In this document: positions 11,831-22,322 of the stretch, piece by piece
How positions within the stretch are numbered: the first letter of the stretch is position 1
Layout: each line of letters starts with the position of its first letter
NCBI GenBank assembly: GCA_000320605.2
Contig: KB445799.1
Coordinates: 229,638-293,637, forward strand
DNA length: 64,000 nt
Source of the DNA: Gelatoporia subvermispora B
Lineage: Eukaryota > Basidiomycota > Agaricomycetes > Polyporales > Gelatoporiaceae
Reading direction: 5' to 3'
Position numbers and translations under genes: made by a program
Notes under the pieces: generated by a model
Told to the model about the DNA's origin: nothing
What the model saw: the letters and a program-made list of their open reading frames with translations, nothing else
The model's database searches: none

Positions 11831-12701
11831 CTCCAATCCTAGATCTCAACACTACTTACCACAAATGCGATCAACCCGACGGCTACCAGTTGTCCGCAAG
11901 CCGAAGTATGTCATTCTTCCTCTGTATATCTCACCACTGATGTTTGTGCGCCCAGGATTCATCGCATTCCATCGCGCGGATTACTATCTGGCTTTGCTTG
12001 GACATTCCTTAGCATGCAATTAGTTACTCTGTAGGCGGTGAGGGCAAGACCAAGCTCAATCTTGCAGCCATTATGACAAAGTCGGAATTGGAGGGCACGA
12101 ATGTTGACGATCTCTGGGTTGCTTCGACGACCAAAGAAGATGCCCTGAGGAGATTCTCTCATTCTGTGCAAAATTTGAAAGAGATTCTTCAGGTATGCCT
12201 GACGAAATTTGTGTCCTGTAGATCGATACCAAATGTCCTCGAATCCCCAAACCATCCAAGGCCCATGTGATGTCACCGTATCAAGGTGCTGGTGGTGGAC
12301 GGACCATAGAAGTAAGTGTTCAACTGAGGGAATCCGCAGCGGCTACTCTTGCTGACGTCGAGTCGGTTGGTTAGGATGGGTACATCGTAGCAACGATCAT
12401 CGCCCATCCCTCCATTACACGCGAGACTCTGCCTCACGCCCTCCGACGAGATACGTCGGCCGTTCAGCCAGGACGTCCAGAGCGAAGTCACGAGGCAGGC
12501 CTGCTTAACCCTTTGGACGCAGGCGGGCTCGAAAAAGTCACTGTTGAAGAAAGCTGTACGGGTGCGGTAAGTGCCGAGGCTCTCGAGGCTACAGTGAGAA
12601 GGGAAGGCCAGTTGGCAGACTGGGCCGAGACCACGTCATTGGGCCCTGATGTGGAGAGAGCGAGGAGGCTCGTGGACGAACGTTTGCATCCTCTGGCGTA
12701 G
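11831..12701 (+). pseudogene. Relic of an FAD-dependent monooxygenase (salicylate hydroxylase-like)
   Basis: Pieces of a class A flavin monooxygenase appear in order on the plus strand: DGYQLSASRRFIAFHRADYY (across an intron at about 11909-11957; compare the family's FHRADLL motif), then YSVGGEGKTKLNLAAIMTK and DDLWVASTTKEDALRRFSH (12027-12160), then AHVMSPYQGAGGGRTIE (12262-12310), an intact intron, and EDGYIVATIIAHPSITRETL with C-terminal EAGLLNPLDAGGLEKVTVEE up to the stop at 12701. Missing are the N-terminal FAD-binding Rossmann motif, about 150 residues of the middle, and the LLGDAA part of the second FAD motif. Around 12435-12480 the family signature DEIRRPFSQDVQ is in a different frame from the sequence on either side, so two small indels are present. 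Not expected to make a working enzyme. Confidence 0.7.
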
Positions 12702-13233
12702 AGTTCAGGCACGGCGCAACCTGTTCGCTCCAACCAGTGTATTATTGCTCATTGAGTTTCAATGAAGGTGCGGAAAGATGGAGGATACGCCGCTTCTCGG
12801 GGTCATCTCGGAGCGTCGGGCTGTTCGTATTCCGCCGAGCAGTGCGTGCAGTATTGCGTGAAGCCAGTTCGCAACTTCGAAGTGTTCCACACTGTAATTG
12901 AAGTTTCATATCGGGATGTCTGCATGTGTACGTCCCGGAGGTTTGTGAGCTCCGAGAGGTTACACTTTTCTGACGGAAGGCCTGACGAGTGTGCATCCGC
13001 TTCCGTCTATGCACCACTGTGTACAGCGACATTTGCAGTGGCCGTCATCGCTGACGACACTGCTCAAAGCCCGGCGCAACTGAAACGAAGAACGAGATGA
13101 GACAAATGTACACTACACATCGCGTATCGTAGGATAATGCCCAAGTCCAAACGAGTCTTGAATATTGTCCTGTCCGTAAAGCTACTTGCAATGTCCCGTT
13201 CCATCCCTCCATTTCGAAGTCACCCGAGCCCCT
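12702..13233. other. Intergenic
   Basis: Convergent 3' region between the monooxygenase relic (+) and the secreted protein copy A (-). No gene or strong repeat seen. Confidence 0.4.
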
Positions 13234-13996
13234 CTACTCCAGCTCAATAATCTGGATATGGACAGGATAGCAACTCGTAAAGTTGTATGATCCGTCGTTG
13301 ACCGAACTCGCACGCCAAATAATGTTCGTCTGCGCCGCGTGGAAGTCCCCTGCGGAGCACAGCGAGAAGTGATCGGTGTCACCGTTCAAAGCGAGCAGTG
13401 GGAAGCCCGTGCCTCCGCCGGCAGGATCGGTGTCAGCCTAGCGCACATAAGTCAATTGATGTTCTCCCTATGTCGATAAGCGCAGGGATGTACGTACCAC
13501 ACCGCAATAGATTTGGGCAGGAGTTGGAAGGTCGAGGCCCGTGATAATCCAACTCGGCGCTGTGCCCGCGGCAACACTGCTGTCGGAGGCGTTGGCGAGA
13601 ATCCCACCAGGGAGGTTAGGAATGAGAGTGCCATTGAGCAGCGACAGAGTTGGGAATTCGTTGAACGGGAACGATGCGAATGTCTGCAAGCTTGTTAATT
13701 TTGCAAAGAAAATTCTACATGAGGACAGAACATACCGAGAGGATCGCAAACGAAGCGCCGTCGACGGCGCCGGCCTGACCCATGACCAGAGGGGCGCCGG
13801 TGTTGTTCGCGTTAGGCAGCGTCGTGTTTAGCGCAGCCAGAGTAATTTGAGGCGCAATATCGAAAACACCCGCTCCGAGTCCATCGCACCACGGGCCGGG
13901 TTGGTGTTGACGTGCATGGAGGAGACCTCGGCTGACAGGAGATGCAAACGCAGCCGAGGCGTAGGCGAGAAGAGGCAAAGCTAGCGATCCAAGCAT
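13234..13996 (-). CDS. Secreted four-cysteine protein, family copy A
   Basis: Exons 13996-13736, 13683-13498 and 13437-13234 encode about 215 residues. The N-terminus MLGSLALPLLAYASAAFASP is a typical signal peptide. The mature part has the family landmarks: a first Cys in PGPWCDGLGAGVFD, the block ITLAALNTTLPNANNTGAPL, IYCGV at the end of exon 2, DTDPAGGGTGFPLLALNGD at the start of exon 3, FSLCSAGD and TSCYPVQIQIIELE. Four Cys are in the shared positions, suggesting two disulfides. It is the most divergent intact member and the only one at this end of the cluster on the minus strand. NTT and NNT sequons suggest N-glycosylation. A TATAAA lies at 14080-14075, about 80 bp before the ATG. Function unknown; no family I recognise. 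Confidence 0.85.
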
Positions 13997-14683
13997 GGTG
14001 GTGGGGTTGCAAGAATACTAGTGGTCGTCACAACGGGGGGTCGACGAGGGTATTAGTGGAGCAAGCGGCTTGACTTTATACGTCGCCAGCGATCGAGGCC
14101 ACGGCAAGTCTGCGGAGGTCACCACCCTAGCGGTCTCACAAGCGTCCAAGCCGTCCCAATGCAAGCTTGACAGGGACGGATCCGGGTGTCGGCCTCGAGG
14201 ATGACGGCCTACACTGGCCTACGATGGGGTAAACCTGAGTCGGCGGGACTTCTCAGTCGGCTTTTAACTGATTCTCGGGTTGAGTTTAGTTCAATGCTGC
14301 TCCCCAGTCAATTCAATCCATGACGCCTAATATTGTGAACGAGCTCGAGCTTGAACGACAGTAAACGGTGCTGAACTCGAGGAGATACATATGCCCGGAT
14401 GCTTTTCCTTGTGGCTATCGCACGCTCTTGACAAACGAATTTTGAGCGGAGTTTGATCTCCGACATAGCATTACGGCCTCCGCAGCTCGGCATGCGCTGG
14501 CCGAGACCTCTTTGGCGCCATGGCGATGCTGTGCCAAAATGCCGAAAATAAACTCCGCTTGGGTCTAGCCACAGGAATTAGCCGGCTTGGCGGGCGGCTG
14601 GGTGCTGCTGACGTAATTGTCCCCTATGAGGTGCCCCCGCCGCCGCCATCCTTCTCCCACACACCATCACCGCACATTCCTGA
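13997..14683. promoter_or_regulatory. Divergent promoter region between secreted protein A and the CNNM gene
   Basis: Upstream sequence shared by two divergent genes. A TATAAA (minus strand, 14080-14075) serves copy A. The CNNM side has a CT-rich and CCGCCG-rich stretch (about 14635-14660) just before its ATG and no clear TATA, as usual for housekeeping fungal promoters. Confidence 0.5.
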
Positions 14684-17600
14684 ATGATACCGACTCGAAT
14701 ATACACTCGTTCTCGACTGCTATTACCATTAGCATCTGCCGCTCTCCAGAATGTGCCCTTCTTTCACGCTCGTAGCGCAGCAGCTGCGCCGAACGTCCAT
14801 GTCTTTGCCAAACGCGAAGAACATGACGCCAAATTCGTGGTCTTTGCATGCCTTATTCCCATCCTAGTCTTGCTCTCGGGACTCTTCGCTGGCCTCACGC
14901 TGGGATACATGAGCTTAGACGAAACGCAGCTGAATGTCCTGAGCGTAAGCGGTACGCCGTGAGTACCTCACACCCTGAGCCACATTAACACAGCTCTGAC
15001 GTCGTGGCGTCCACAGAAAGCAGAAGAAATACGCCAACCAGATCAAGCCCATCCGCAAGGATGGTCACCTGCTCCTCGTCACCTTGCTACTCGCAAATAT
15101 GATCACAAACGAGACGCTCCCCGTCATTTCCGACCCCGTCCTGGGCGGAGGCGTGCAGAGTGTTGTCGTTAGTACGGTTCTGATCGTCATGTCAGTACAT
15201 CCTTCTTCCATTTGTGTGTGTGGTCGCATTGGCTGTTCCCATCACTGCGTAAGAAGGGCGGCCCTCGCCTGCTGATTCGCCCGAGCGTCGTGCCAGAGCG
15301 GTGCCTCACCGTAGGCGCATGGCAAAGCTACGTGGCGTCACGTGGAAATTTCTCGTCACCTGGTCTTTCATGTTGATGCGATGACGTTCCCGCATTGCGC
15401 ACCATTTCGGGAGTGTTTGAACTTTCGAACAAAATACGCAAGCGGGCCGGACGATCAATGTAGAACAGAATCGAAGAGATTGTTTGGATTCAATCTCGCA
15501 ATTGCGGCTCTGTTGCAATCTATCTGTACGAGTCCGACCAAGTCTTATGTCCTTTGTATGGGGATATCCACCAAAACAATCCCCTGGCTCGTGCCGAGAT
15601 GGGGCATTGTTATACCAAAGGCTGGGCCGGCACTCACAGGTGTTAGTATTGCAATGTGCTGCATCGCGGATCCAGTGCTCGGTCGGCGAAGCTGTGCTAG
15701 TTTCATCACGTGGGGCTTTCCCGTCACCTGCTTTCTTCGCGACACGTCCCCTTCTCGAATTTGAATGATTTTGACTGATACACGGTATTTTGCAGCTTCT
15801 CCGAAATCATTCCGCAATCGCTATGTACGCGTTACGGCCTCTATTTCGGCGCGAAGATGGCCGGGTTTGTTCGCGTCTTGATCTGGACTTTGGTACGATT
15901 CTCTTGTGCTGTGAAGTGCTTTCGCTTATCATAATTCACAGGCTATTGTCGCCTGGCCAGTGGCGAAAATACTCGAATTTGCTCTTGGGCCTCACCACGG
16001 TATCATCTACCGTCGCGCGGAGCTGAAGGAGCTCATCGCCATGCACTCTAGTCGAGGCGAACTGGGTGGTGACCTCAAGACCGATACGGTCACAATTATT
16101 GGTGGCGCGCTCGATTTACAGGAGAAGGTCGTTTCGCAGGCGATGACAAAGATCGAGGACGTTTTCATGCTAAGCATCAACGACAAGCTGGGATACGAGA
16201 CACTCCGGAAGATTTGTCTGACGGGCCACTCGCGAGTGCCCGTGTATGAAGAAGTCGAAGTCCCGATCGTCCCGCGCGACTTTAATGCGGGGACGTCCGC
16301 ACCGGCGAACGTGCAGAAGGTCAAGAAGATCATTGGCATTCTACTCGTGAAGCAGTGTGTACTGCTGGACCCGAAAGAGGAGACCCCGCTTCGCAACATT
16401 CCTCTCAACAAGGTCCCGTTTGTTCCCCGGAACGAGCCGCTTCTGGGTATCCTCGACAGGTTCCAGGAAGGCCGCTCTCACATGGCGATTGTGTCGCGCT
16501 TCAGTGTCGAGCGCGCAGCCTCCGTGAAGCAGGCTGTGAAGCGTGGACTCACCCAACGTCTCCGCGACAAGGTCGGCATGGGTGACAGCGACAGCAGCTC
16601 TGACGATAGCAGCAGTGATAGTGACTCTGAGCCCGAGGATCGCGCGGCGAAGCGCAAGAGCAAGCGCAAGAGCCGTATTAGTACCGAGGACAGCGAGAAT
16701 GAGCAGACGTTGCGCGAGGAGAGCAGTGAACAGGGCAACGGCGAAGACTCGGAACGTAAGAAGAAGCGTCGCGGGAGGAACAAGCGGAAGGAGAAGGATA
16801 TAGAGGAGGGCGATCCCGATGCGGAGAAGGCTAGAAGTAGGCGTCCGAGCATGAACATCCCCTTGCCCAACACTGGTGCATTAGGCGGACGCAGTAGATG
16901 GGAGCAGAGCATGCCAGCCGATGCGGTTCTTACGAAGGAGAACGCCGAGGAGGTAAGTTATTCTCAAGTGACCGATCAACGTTATTGACTTTACCTTGTC
17001 CACAGTTCTTGCAAAGTGTCGACCCTGCGGTCATGCCACTCGGTATCATTACCCTCGAGGACGTTCTAGAAGGTGGGTAGCCGACACTTCCTCTCGCATA
17101 GATCGCTAATGGTCTCTTGCAGAGCTTATCGGTGAGGAGATCTACGATGAGTTCGATCCCCAGGGCCACCCCGATCTCTCGTCCTACGCTCAGAACGAAG
17201 CGAAGGTTGCCGCACTCAAGCGCGGTCTGCAGCATGGCGCACCTGCCGCCAACTCGCCTCAGTCCGCCCCGACAGTCGCTGTCTCAGCTTCCAGTGGTAT
17301 TACCACCGGCGAGGTCAAGTCGCATTCCGCTGGAGGAACACCGATACTCAAACCGATCGCCATCCCCGGCACGCTCAAAGGTCTGACGAAGGGCCTGGGC
17401 TTCAGCCGCTCGCGCAGTGCGCCGCCGTCCCCCCGTGACGCCAAGGCACCTAAGGCATCAGGTCTCGACGGCACGAGCACACCCGTCCCCGCTGTCGTCC
17501 CCGAGGGAGAGCTGTTCATCTCGGCCCCCACCCCGTTGGCCGGGATATACCTCACTCGCGAGCCTGCCGCGACCCCGGCCCCGCCGCAAGAGGGCACAAG

Positions 17601-18063
17601 CACTGACGTACACGATCTGAACATGCCCGTGATTACGCTGCCCCCTGCGGAGTCACCTACTGGACAGGCAGAGCAGTCTGTGTCCCACGCGAAGTCTCTA
17701 TCGTCGGGCGCACCGCAGGGCCACAGTGCACCCGTGATGCCAGTGCCTGTCCCACACTCAGTCAGCCTCGCGCTTGCCCCGTCCTCGCGCAGCTCGTCGC
17801 CGTCACCGTCGCTTGAGCAGGCAATTCTCATCGAGCGCAAGCGCCGCGCCGCAGTGGGTGGCATGAGCACGTCCGTGCCGAAGGGAGCGCGTTTCAAGAG
17901 CAGTCCGCTGACGGGTGAGCGGCAGGGCGTAGTGATCGCGGAGCGCGTACGTCGTGACAGGAGCGCCACGCCGAAGAGCGCGGAGGACGGCAAGGCTGCG
18001 GAGGGGGCCGAGGAGCAGCGTATACCTGACGAACAAGAGAAAGAGGGTCCGGATAAAGAGTGA
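14684..18063 (+). CDS. CNNM/Mam3-type protein (DUF21 plus CBS domains)
   Basis: Six exons (14684-14958, 15017-15190, 15796-15892, 15942-16952, 17006-17072, 17123-18063) give 854 residues in frame. After a hydrophobic N-terminus comes the DUF21 transporter domain: FVVFACLIPILVLLSGLFAG, LTLGYMSLDE, then HLLLVTLLLANMITNETLPV and IFSEIIPQSLCTRYG, all hallmark sequences of cyclin M / Mam3 proteins. The CBS pair follows (LGYETLRKICLTGHSRVPVY, GRSHMAIVSRF ... PLGIITLEDVLEELIGEEI). About 130 residues rich in Ser, Asp, Glu, Lys and Arg (from about 16560 to 16900) are inserted inside the second CBS domain. A proline-rich tail of about 300 residues ends the protein. Yeast Mam3 and CNNMs act on divalent metals and magnesium at the vacuole or plasma membrane; vacuolar location here is by analogy. 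Intron 2 is unusually long (605 nt). Confidence 0.93.
15191..15795 (+). other. 605-nt intron in the CNNM gene
   Basis: Donor GTCAGT at 15191 and acceptor TTTTGCAG at 15795 give an exact in-frame join (VLIVI|FSEIIPQ). All other introns in this gene are 50-60 nt. Inside are two related direct repeats (about 15339-15370 and 15706-15737), both reading TCACGTGG...TCRCCTG. An insertion or a regulatory element is possible. Confidence 0.6.
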
Positions 18064-19724
18064 GGGATGGATGAGGAAAGTGTGGACTGCTAACTTCATA
18101 GAGATTTCCGAAGAATAATTGTGGACGTGCGCCACTGCGCGCCCGCAGATTTGTACCATGCATTGTTCGTTCCCCTCATACGCATATGACTCCCCTAGCA
18201 TGTTGCATGTATGTACTATAGCAGAGTGTCTGTAGATCCAATACAGATCTCGTCGTGATTGTATATCCATCCTGTCTCTTGCGCCACCATGATGGGCGTG
18301 GTTGCCATACGGCTTAAATTCAGCTCAAATTATTTTTTACGCAGCTATTAGTGCTGGGACCGTTGCATGAGCCAAGATGTAAAAGCAGGTACAGCTGGCC
18401 ATATTGGGCGGGTGCTTTGCTGCACTCCGCCCCCTCCCATCGAGGTATCCAGAACTGTGGCAACATTTAGTACTGGGGGGTTCGGTGTCCAGCTCGTTCA
18501 GCATATCGCGATCGAGGGCACTAGGAGTATGCTGAGTGTATAACAGACCAATCCGGACTAGACATTCCGCTGTATCAATGATGAATGGAATTATTTGAAA
18601 TGAGTCGCCTTGTAATCGAGTGTGAAACTCCGGAACTTATGCACCTGCCAGATTCTGATAGTTCTGGCTTGGAGACTGACATGAAATGTCAGATATACCT
18701 GTCAAGACAGTATTCTCTGACGGATGTAATGCGACGTCTCGGTGACAGGAATCTGTTCAATGAAGAACGCAGTATAAGCATGCAAAGAGATTCACGGATG
18801 GAATGGTACTTACGCTAGGTCTGTGAAGTATGGAGTTGTTTTGCTAATTCAAACTATCGTGATGACATTCTGACCGGTCTAGCGATATTCGAATGCGCGG
18901 TACGGGAATCTCGATATCTTCGTATATGAGGGCGAACGTGCACACTGCGCTGCAATCACCGCGCTCCGCTCGGCGCCTCTGCTACGGACCATCGGGCCCT
19001 AGCGTGTGCGTGTGCATGTTCATGCAATTCTTCAGCCCTAGCGCGAGTTCTTATTTCCATTCTCTATACACCCGTTTTTTTAGATTTAGCGAGCATGAAT
19101 GATTCCCTTGCATCTTCAAGCCCAGGGGGAGCATAGTCGAGAGAGCGCAGACCGAGCTTCGCCTTCGTATGCGCCTTGCGCTACATGTAGTCCAGTCAGT
19201 CGCTCGTGGCTACCCATCTCTTTCGCTCATCATTCAGGAATCTTCGATGTTGCCTGAGAAAGACTCTATGCGACATTCTCCCGCCGTGGTCACCAGGAGC
19301 TGGCATTTGCATTTTTTTCGACAAAAATATCCTTTGATCGCAATGTGCCCTCCCACAGACCCGATTGAATATACGCCACGGATGCTGTGCAGCCAATGGC
19401 CGAAACATACACATCTTTATTTAGGAATTGTAACTCTAGGGCGATGTTACGTATTTTGTGAGGTTCTGTGAAAATTATTTCGCATTCGTCTTTGATCATG
19501 ACATTCAGTGCCTTGCCTGGTCTCACCGTCATAACAGCGCCCTCATAACTCTCACGTACATCCCACAACGCCGGATATGTGATTGACGCACGGTCTCTCC
19601 GTTCTTGCGGGGTACCTAAATACGCAGCTCCAGTGCTGTATATATAATTCAATGAGCTCCTCGCTTCGAAGCAAGCCTCAGAGCTCACATTAACATCAAA
19701 TCCGGGACGGAAATCTCTTACATC
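18064..19724. other. Long intergenic region, including promoter of copy B
   Basis: 3' flank of the CNNM gene, then about 1.5 kb without a recognisable gene. Small frames (for example 18585-18818 +) match nothing known. The end holds the copy B promoter: TATATATAA at 19639-19647 and a CT/GAGCTC-rich leader. Confidence 0.45.
19639..19647 (+). promoter_or_regulatory. TATA box of secreted protein B
   Basis: TATATATAA, 78 bp before the ATG at 19725. Full-length members of the family have a TATA box at nearly the same distance. Confidence 0.6.
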
Positions 19725-20483
19725 ATGATTGCATTCTCCTTTCTTGCAGCAGCGATTGCTATTCCCGTCGTTATTGCATTTCCTGCAATGCAGCGTCGCC
19801 AGGGCGCTCCTCCGGAATGCGGTGCTGGTTCGCCTGGGGACTTTGTGTCTGCTCCACCATTTACCCTTACCGCACTCAACACGACACAACCGAACTCCAA
19901 CAATGATGGATCTCCTCTCGTCGCGGTCCCAGGCGGGATTTTTGGAGCAGATGTCACGTATATGTTAGCGGTAGGTTGAGTCCCGTTCTCTTAACAAGGG
20001 CGTACTATTCATTTAGCTCTGCTGCAATCCAGACTGCAGCCTCCACATCTGATCCGTCCACGATCGGCGATTTCAAACTCATAACTGGCGCACTCCTTCC
20101 CATCAGTCCTGGTTCTAATTTCACAGACCCGAGCGGTAACCCAGGGCAGATCCTTGAATTCACCAGCTTTCCACCTGAACACACTCCGGGAATCAACCCA
20201 CCCAGTAATGCGGAGATATTTTGCGGAATTGTGAGCAATGCTCATGTCTCTTCGAAAGTTCTACGTTAAGACAAATTCGCCTGTTCTTCAGGAAAACACT
20301 GACCCCACGAATGGGAGTGTTTCTCGACCTCTCTTGTCTATTCAAGGCGATATCTCTGATTTTGCCTTGTGCGAATCAGGCGACCTCAATGTCGTGGTGT
20401 TCCAACCTACGTCGGATAACTTTGGAACTTACGACTTTGGGAGCTGTTACAATGTTGACATCCTGATTTTCGAGAACCGATGA
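19725..20483 (+). CDS. Secreted four-cysteine protein, family copy B
   Basis: Exons 19725-19970 (82 codons), 20033-20230 and 20292-20483 give 211 residues. Signal peptide MIAFSFLAAAIAIPVVIAFP is followed by MQRRQ, a possible Kex2-like basic site. Landmarks: ECGAGSPGDF, LTALNTTQPNSNNDGSPLVA, FGADVTYMLA at the first intron, IFCGI at the second intron, NTDPTNGSVSRPLLSIQGD, SDFALCESGDLNVVVFQPTS, and TYDFGSCYNVDILIFE at the C-terminus. Cysteines are in the four family positions. Intron 1 splits after MLA and intron 2 after CGI, as in all other copies. Cell-surface or extracellular location is inferred from the signal peptide. No catalytic motif is seen. Most similar to copies C and D. Confidence 0.88.
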
Positions 20484-21599
20484 CGGTCAGATGCGGTCAA
20501 AGCTCTGCAACAATTCTTCCGGAGCGTGACCCATTTCTGTGCAATGTATAACTTGAGCATGTAAAATTTACGTGTCTTGGTCAGAAATGTGCCTTTGCAT
20601 TGTCCTATGAATCCTTTGGTACGACATGCGATATTATGATACGTATGGTTTGCATGTTTGCGTGCGTGCTGTCAACAGATACATCTATGCTAATAACGTC
20701 TGAGAAAGAAGGATCCGTAAGAGAGGTGTTCTGCTGCACATGCAGCTCTTCCAGAATGCAGAAGAGATCGTCGGAATTGTTGTCGCAAATGAGGGTGTGC
20801 TCCGGCGTAGGCTTTCTTTGGGGCTGGCAATGTTGCACCTAGCGGAGCGTCAACCCCGGGACAATATCATATTACACGTGAGAACGAACGACGTGTGCAT
20901 ACGTGTGCATCGGATCACCGGTACAAACTGGGCGCTCAGAATCTGCTGCAACGCTATGATCAGCTCCGGGTCCGATCGCTGGCGCTTCTTTGGTTCGCTC
21001 GAGTTAAGTGTGATCCTGGATTCTCTGGAGTTTCCTTACGAGGATGACTGTCCAGGGTGCATAGAGAACCAATTTCTGGATAGGCATCAAAATCAAGTGG
21101 TCTATTTGGCAAATCCGATGATCTTACGCTGGCTCAGCAAATGTTATGCCCTCTCGTGAGATGCTGTAGTGCCTTTGAGCTTCTACGTGTGCCTGGCAGT
21201 TATTGACGCAATAGGCAAATTTGCACTAGCTGTAGTCATGATGCACACTCGCAATGTATGCGGTCAGCTGCTGAAACGTTTGGAAATACTTTTGGGAACA
21301 TTGCTTCCCACACAGAAGGCAGAACTACACATTTCCTGACCAAATAGGCGTCGTGCGCTCAGTCACGTCATGCTACGCTGCGGAACTCAGTGCGGCTATT
21401 TGCCAGAATGACCGCCCATGACTCCCGCTTGCATTCTACACTGTTTACCGCAGGCATGACTAATATGCTTCCTTCGGTCTCATGAGACCACCTGAACACG
21501 CAGTCGCGGTATTTAAGATGCGTTGTTGTTCTCGAAGTAAGCCTAAGAGCTCAAGCCTCAGGTTTACATCAAGCATCAAACAGAAGTCTTCGCTGCGCC
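20484..21599. other. Intergenic spacer between copies B and C
   Basis: No convincing gene; a 139-codon plus frame (20740-21159) has no recognisable motif and no splice-supported neighbours. The last 90 bp are the copy C promoter. Confidence 0.4.
21510..21517 (+). promoter_or_regulatory. TATA-like box of secreted protein C
   Basis: TATTTAAG about 85 bp before the ATG at 21600. The following leader at 21533-21553 matches the copy B leader at 19667-19687 in all but two bases (CGAAG-AAGCCT-AGAGCTCA). Confidence 0.55.
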
Positions 21600-22322
21600 A
21601 TGGTCGCATTATCCCTCCTCGCGGCAGTAGTCGCTCTACCAGCAGTTATTGCTTCTCCTACGATACGACTCCGCCAGAACGGTCCTCCAGGCTGTGGAAA
21701 CGGAGCCCCTGGGGACTTCGATTCCGCCGCAAGTATCACACTTACTGCTCTCAACACAACACTGCCGAATTCCAACGACAACGGTGCCCCCCTTGTCGCG
21801 TCGGAGATTGAGATATTCGGTGCAGAATCTTCCTGGGTCCTAACTGTAAGTTCGGTTCTCGTTCTGGTTGTGTGCCATCACCTGACTTTCTTTTGCGACT
21901 CAGACTCAGGCCTCTGCATCTCTTCGGCTTACTGTCAGCGACTTTACGCTGCAAACTGGCGCCCTCTTGCCTGTCAGTTCCAATGGGCAAGAGTTTGCCG
22001 ACTCAGCTGTTGAGCCCGGCGATGGTATTGGATTCCAACGCTTCCCGGGAAACGCTCCATCGGGTAGCCTTTCTGAGATATACTGTGGGATAGTGAGTAT
22101 CATGCGCGGTTCCATGAGTGTACTTATTTCTCATTTGGACTTCGCCTTTGTCAGGTAAACACAGGTCTTGCTGGTGGAAACAGTTCCCAGCCCCTACTAT
22201 CCATCCAGGGTAACTCGTCGAACTTCGCATTATGCGAGTCAGACGGACTCAACGTGGTCGTATTCCAGCCCGAAGATTCAGATGGCTGTTATCCCGTTGA
22301 AATTCTGATATTTGAGCATTAG
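21600..22322 (+). CDS. Secreted four-cysteine protein, family copy C
   Basis: Exons 21600-21845 (82 codons, same length as B and D), 21904-22092 and 22155-22322 give 200 residues. Signal peptide MVALSLLAAVVALPAVIASP, then RLRQ. Landmarks: PGCGNGAPGDFDSAASITLT, ALNTTLPNSNDNGAPLVA, SDFTLQTGALLPVS, EIYCGI, SQPLLSIQGNSSNFALCESD and a C-terminus VEILIFEH. Compared with D, about eight residues are missing before the last Cys: the NFGSYDFSTC block is reduced to SDGC. The fourth Cys is kept. Both introns are at the family positions. It looks intact. Secreted; function unknown. Confidence 0.87.
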
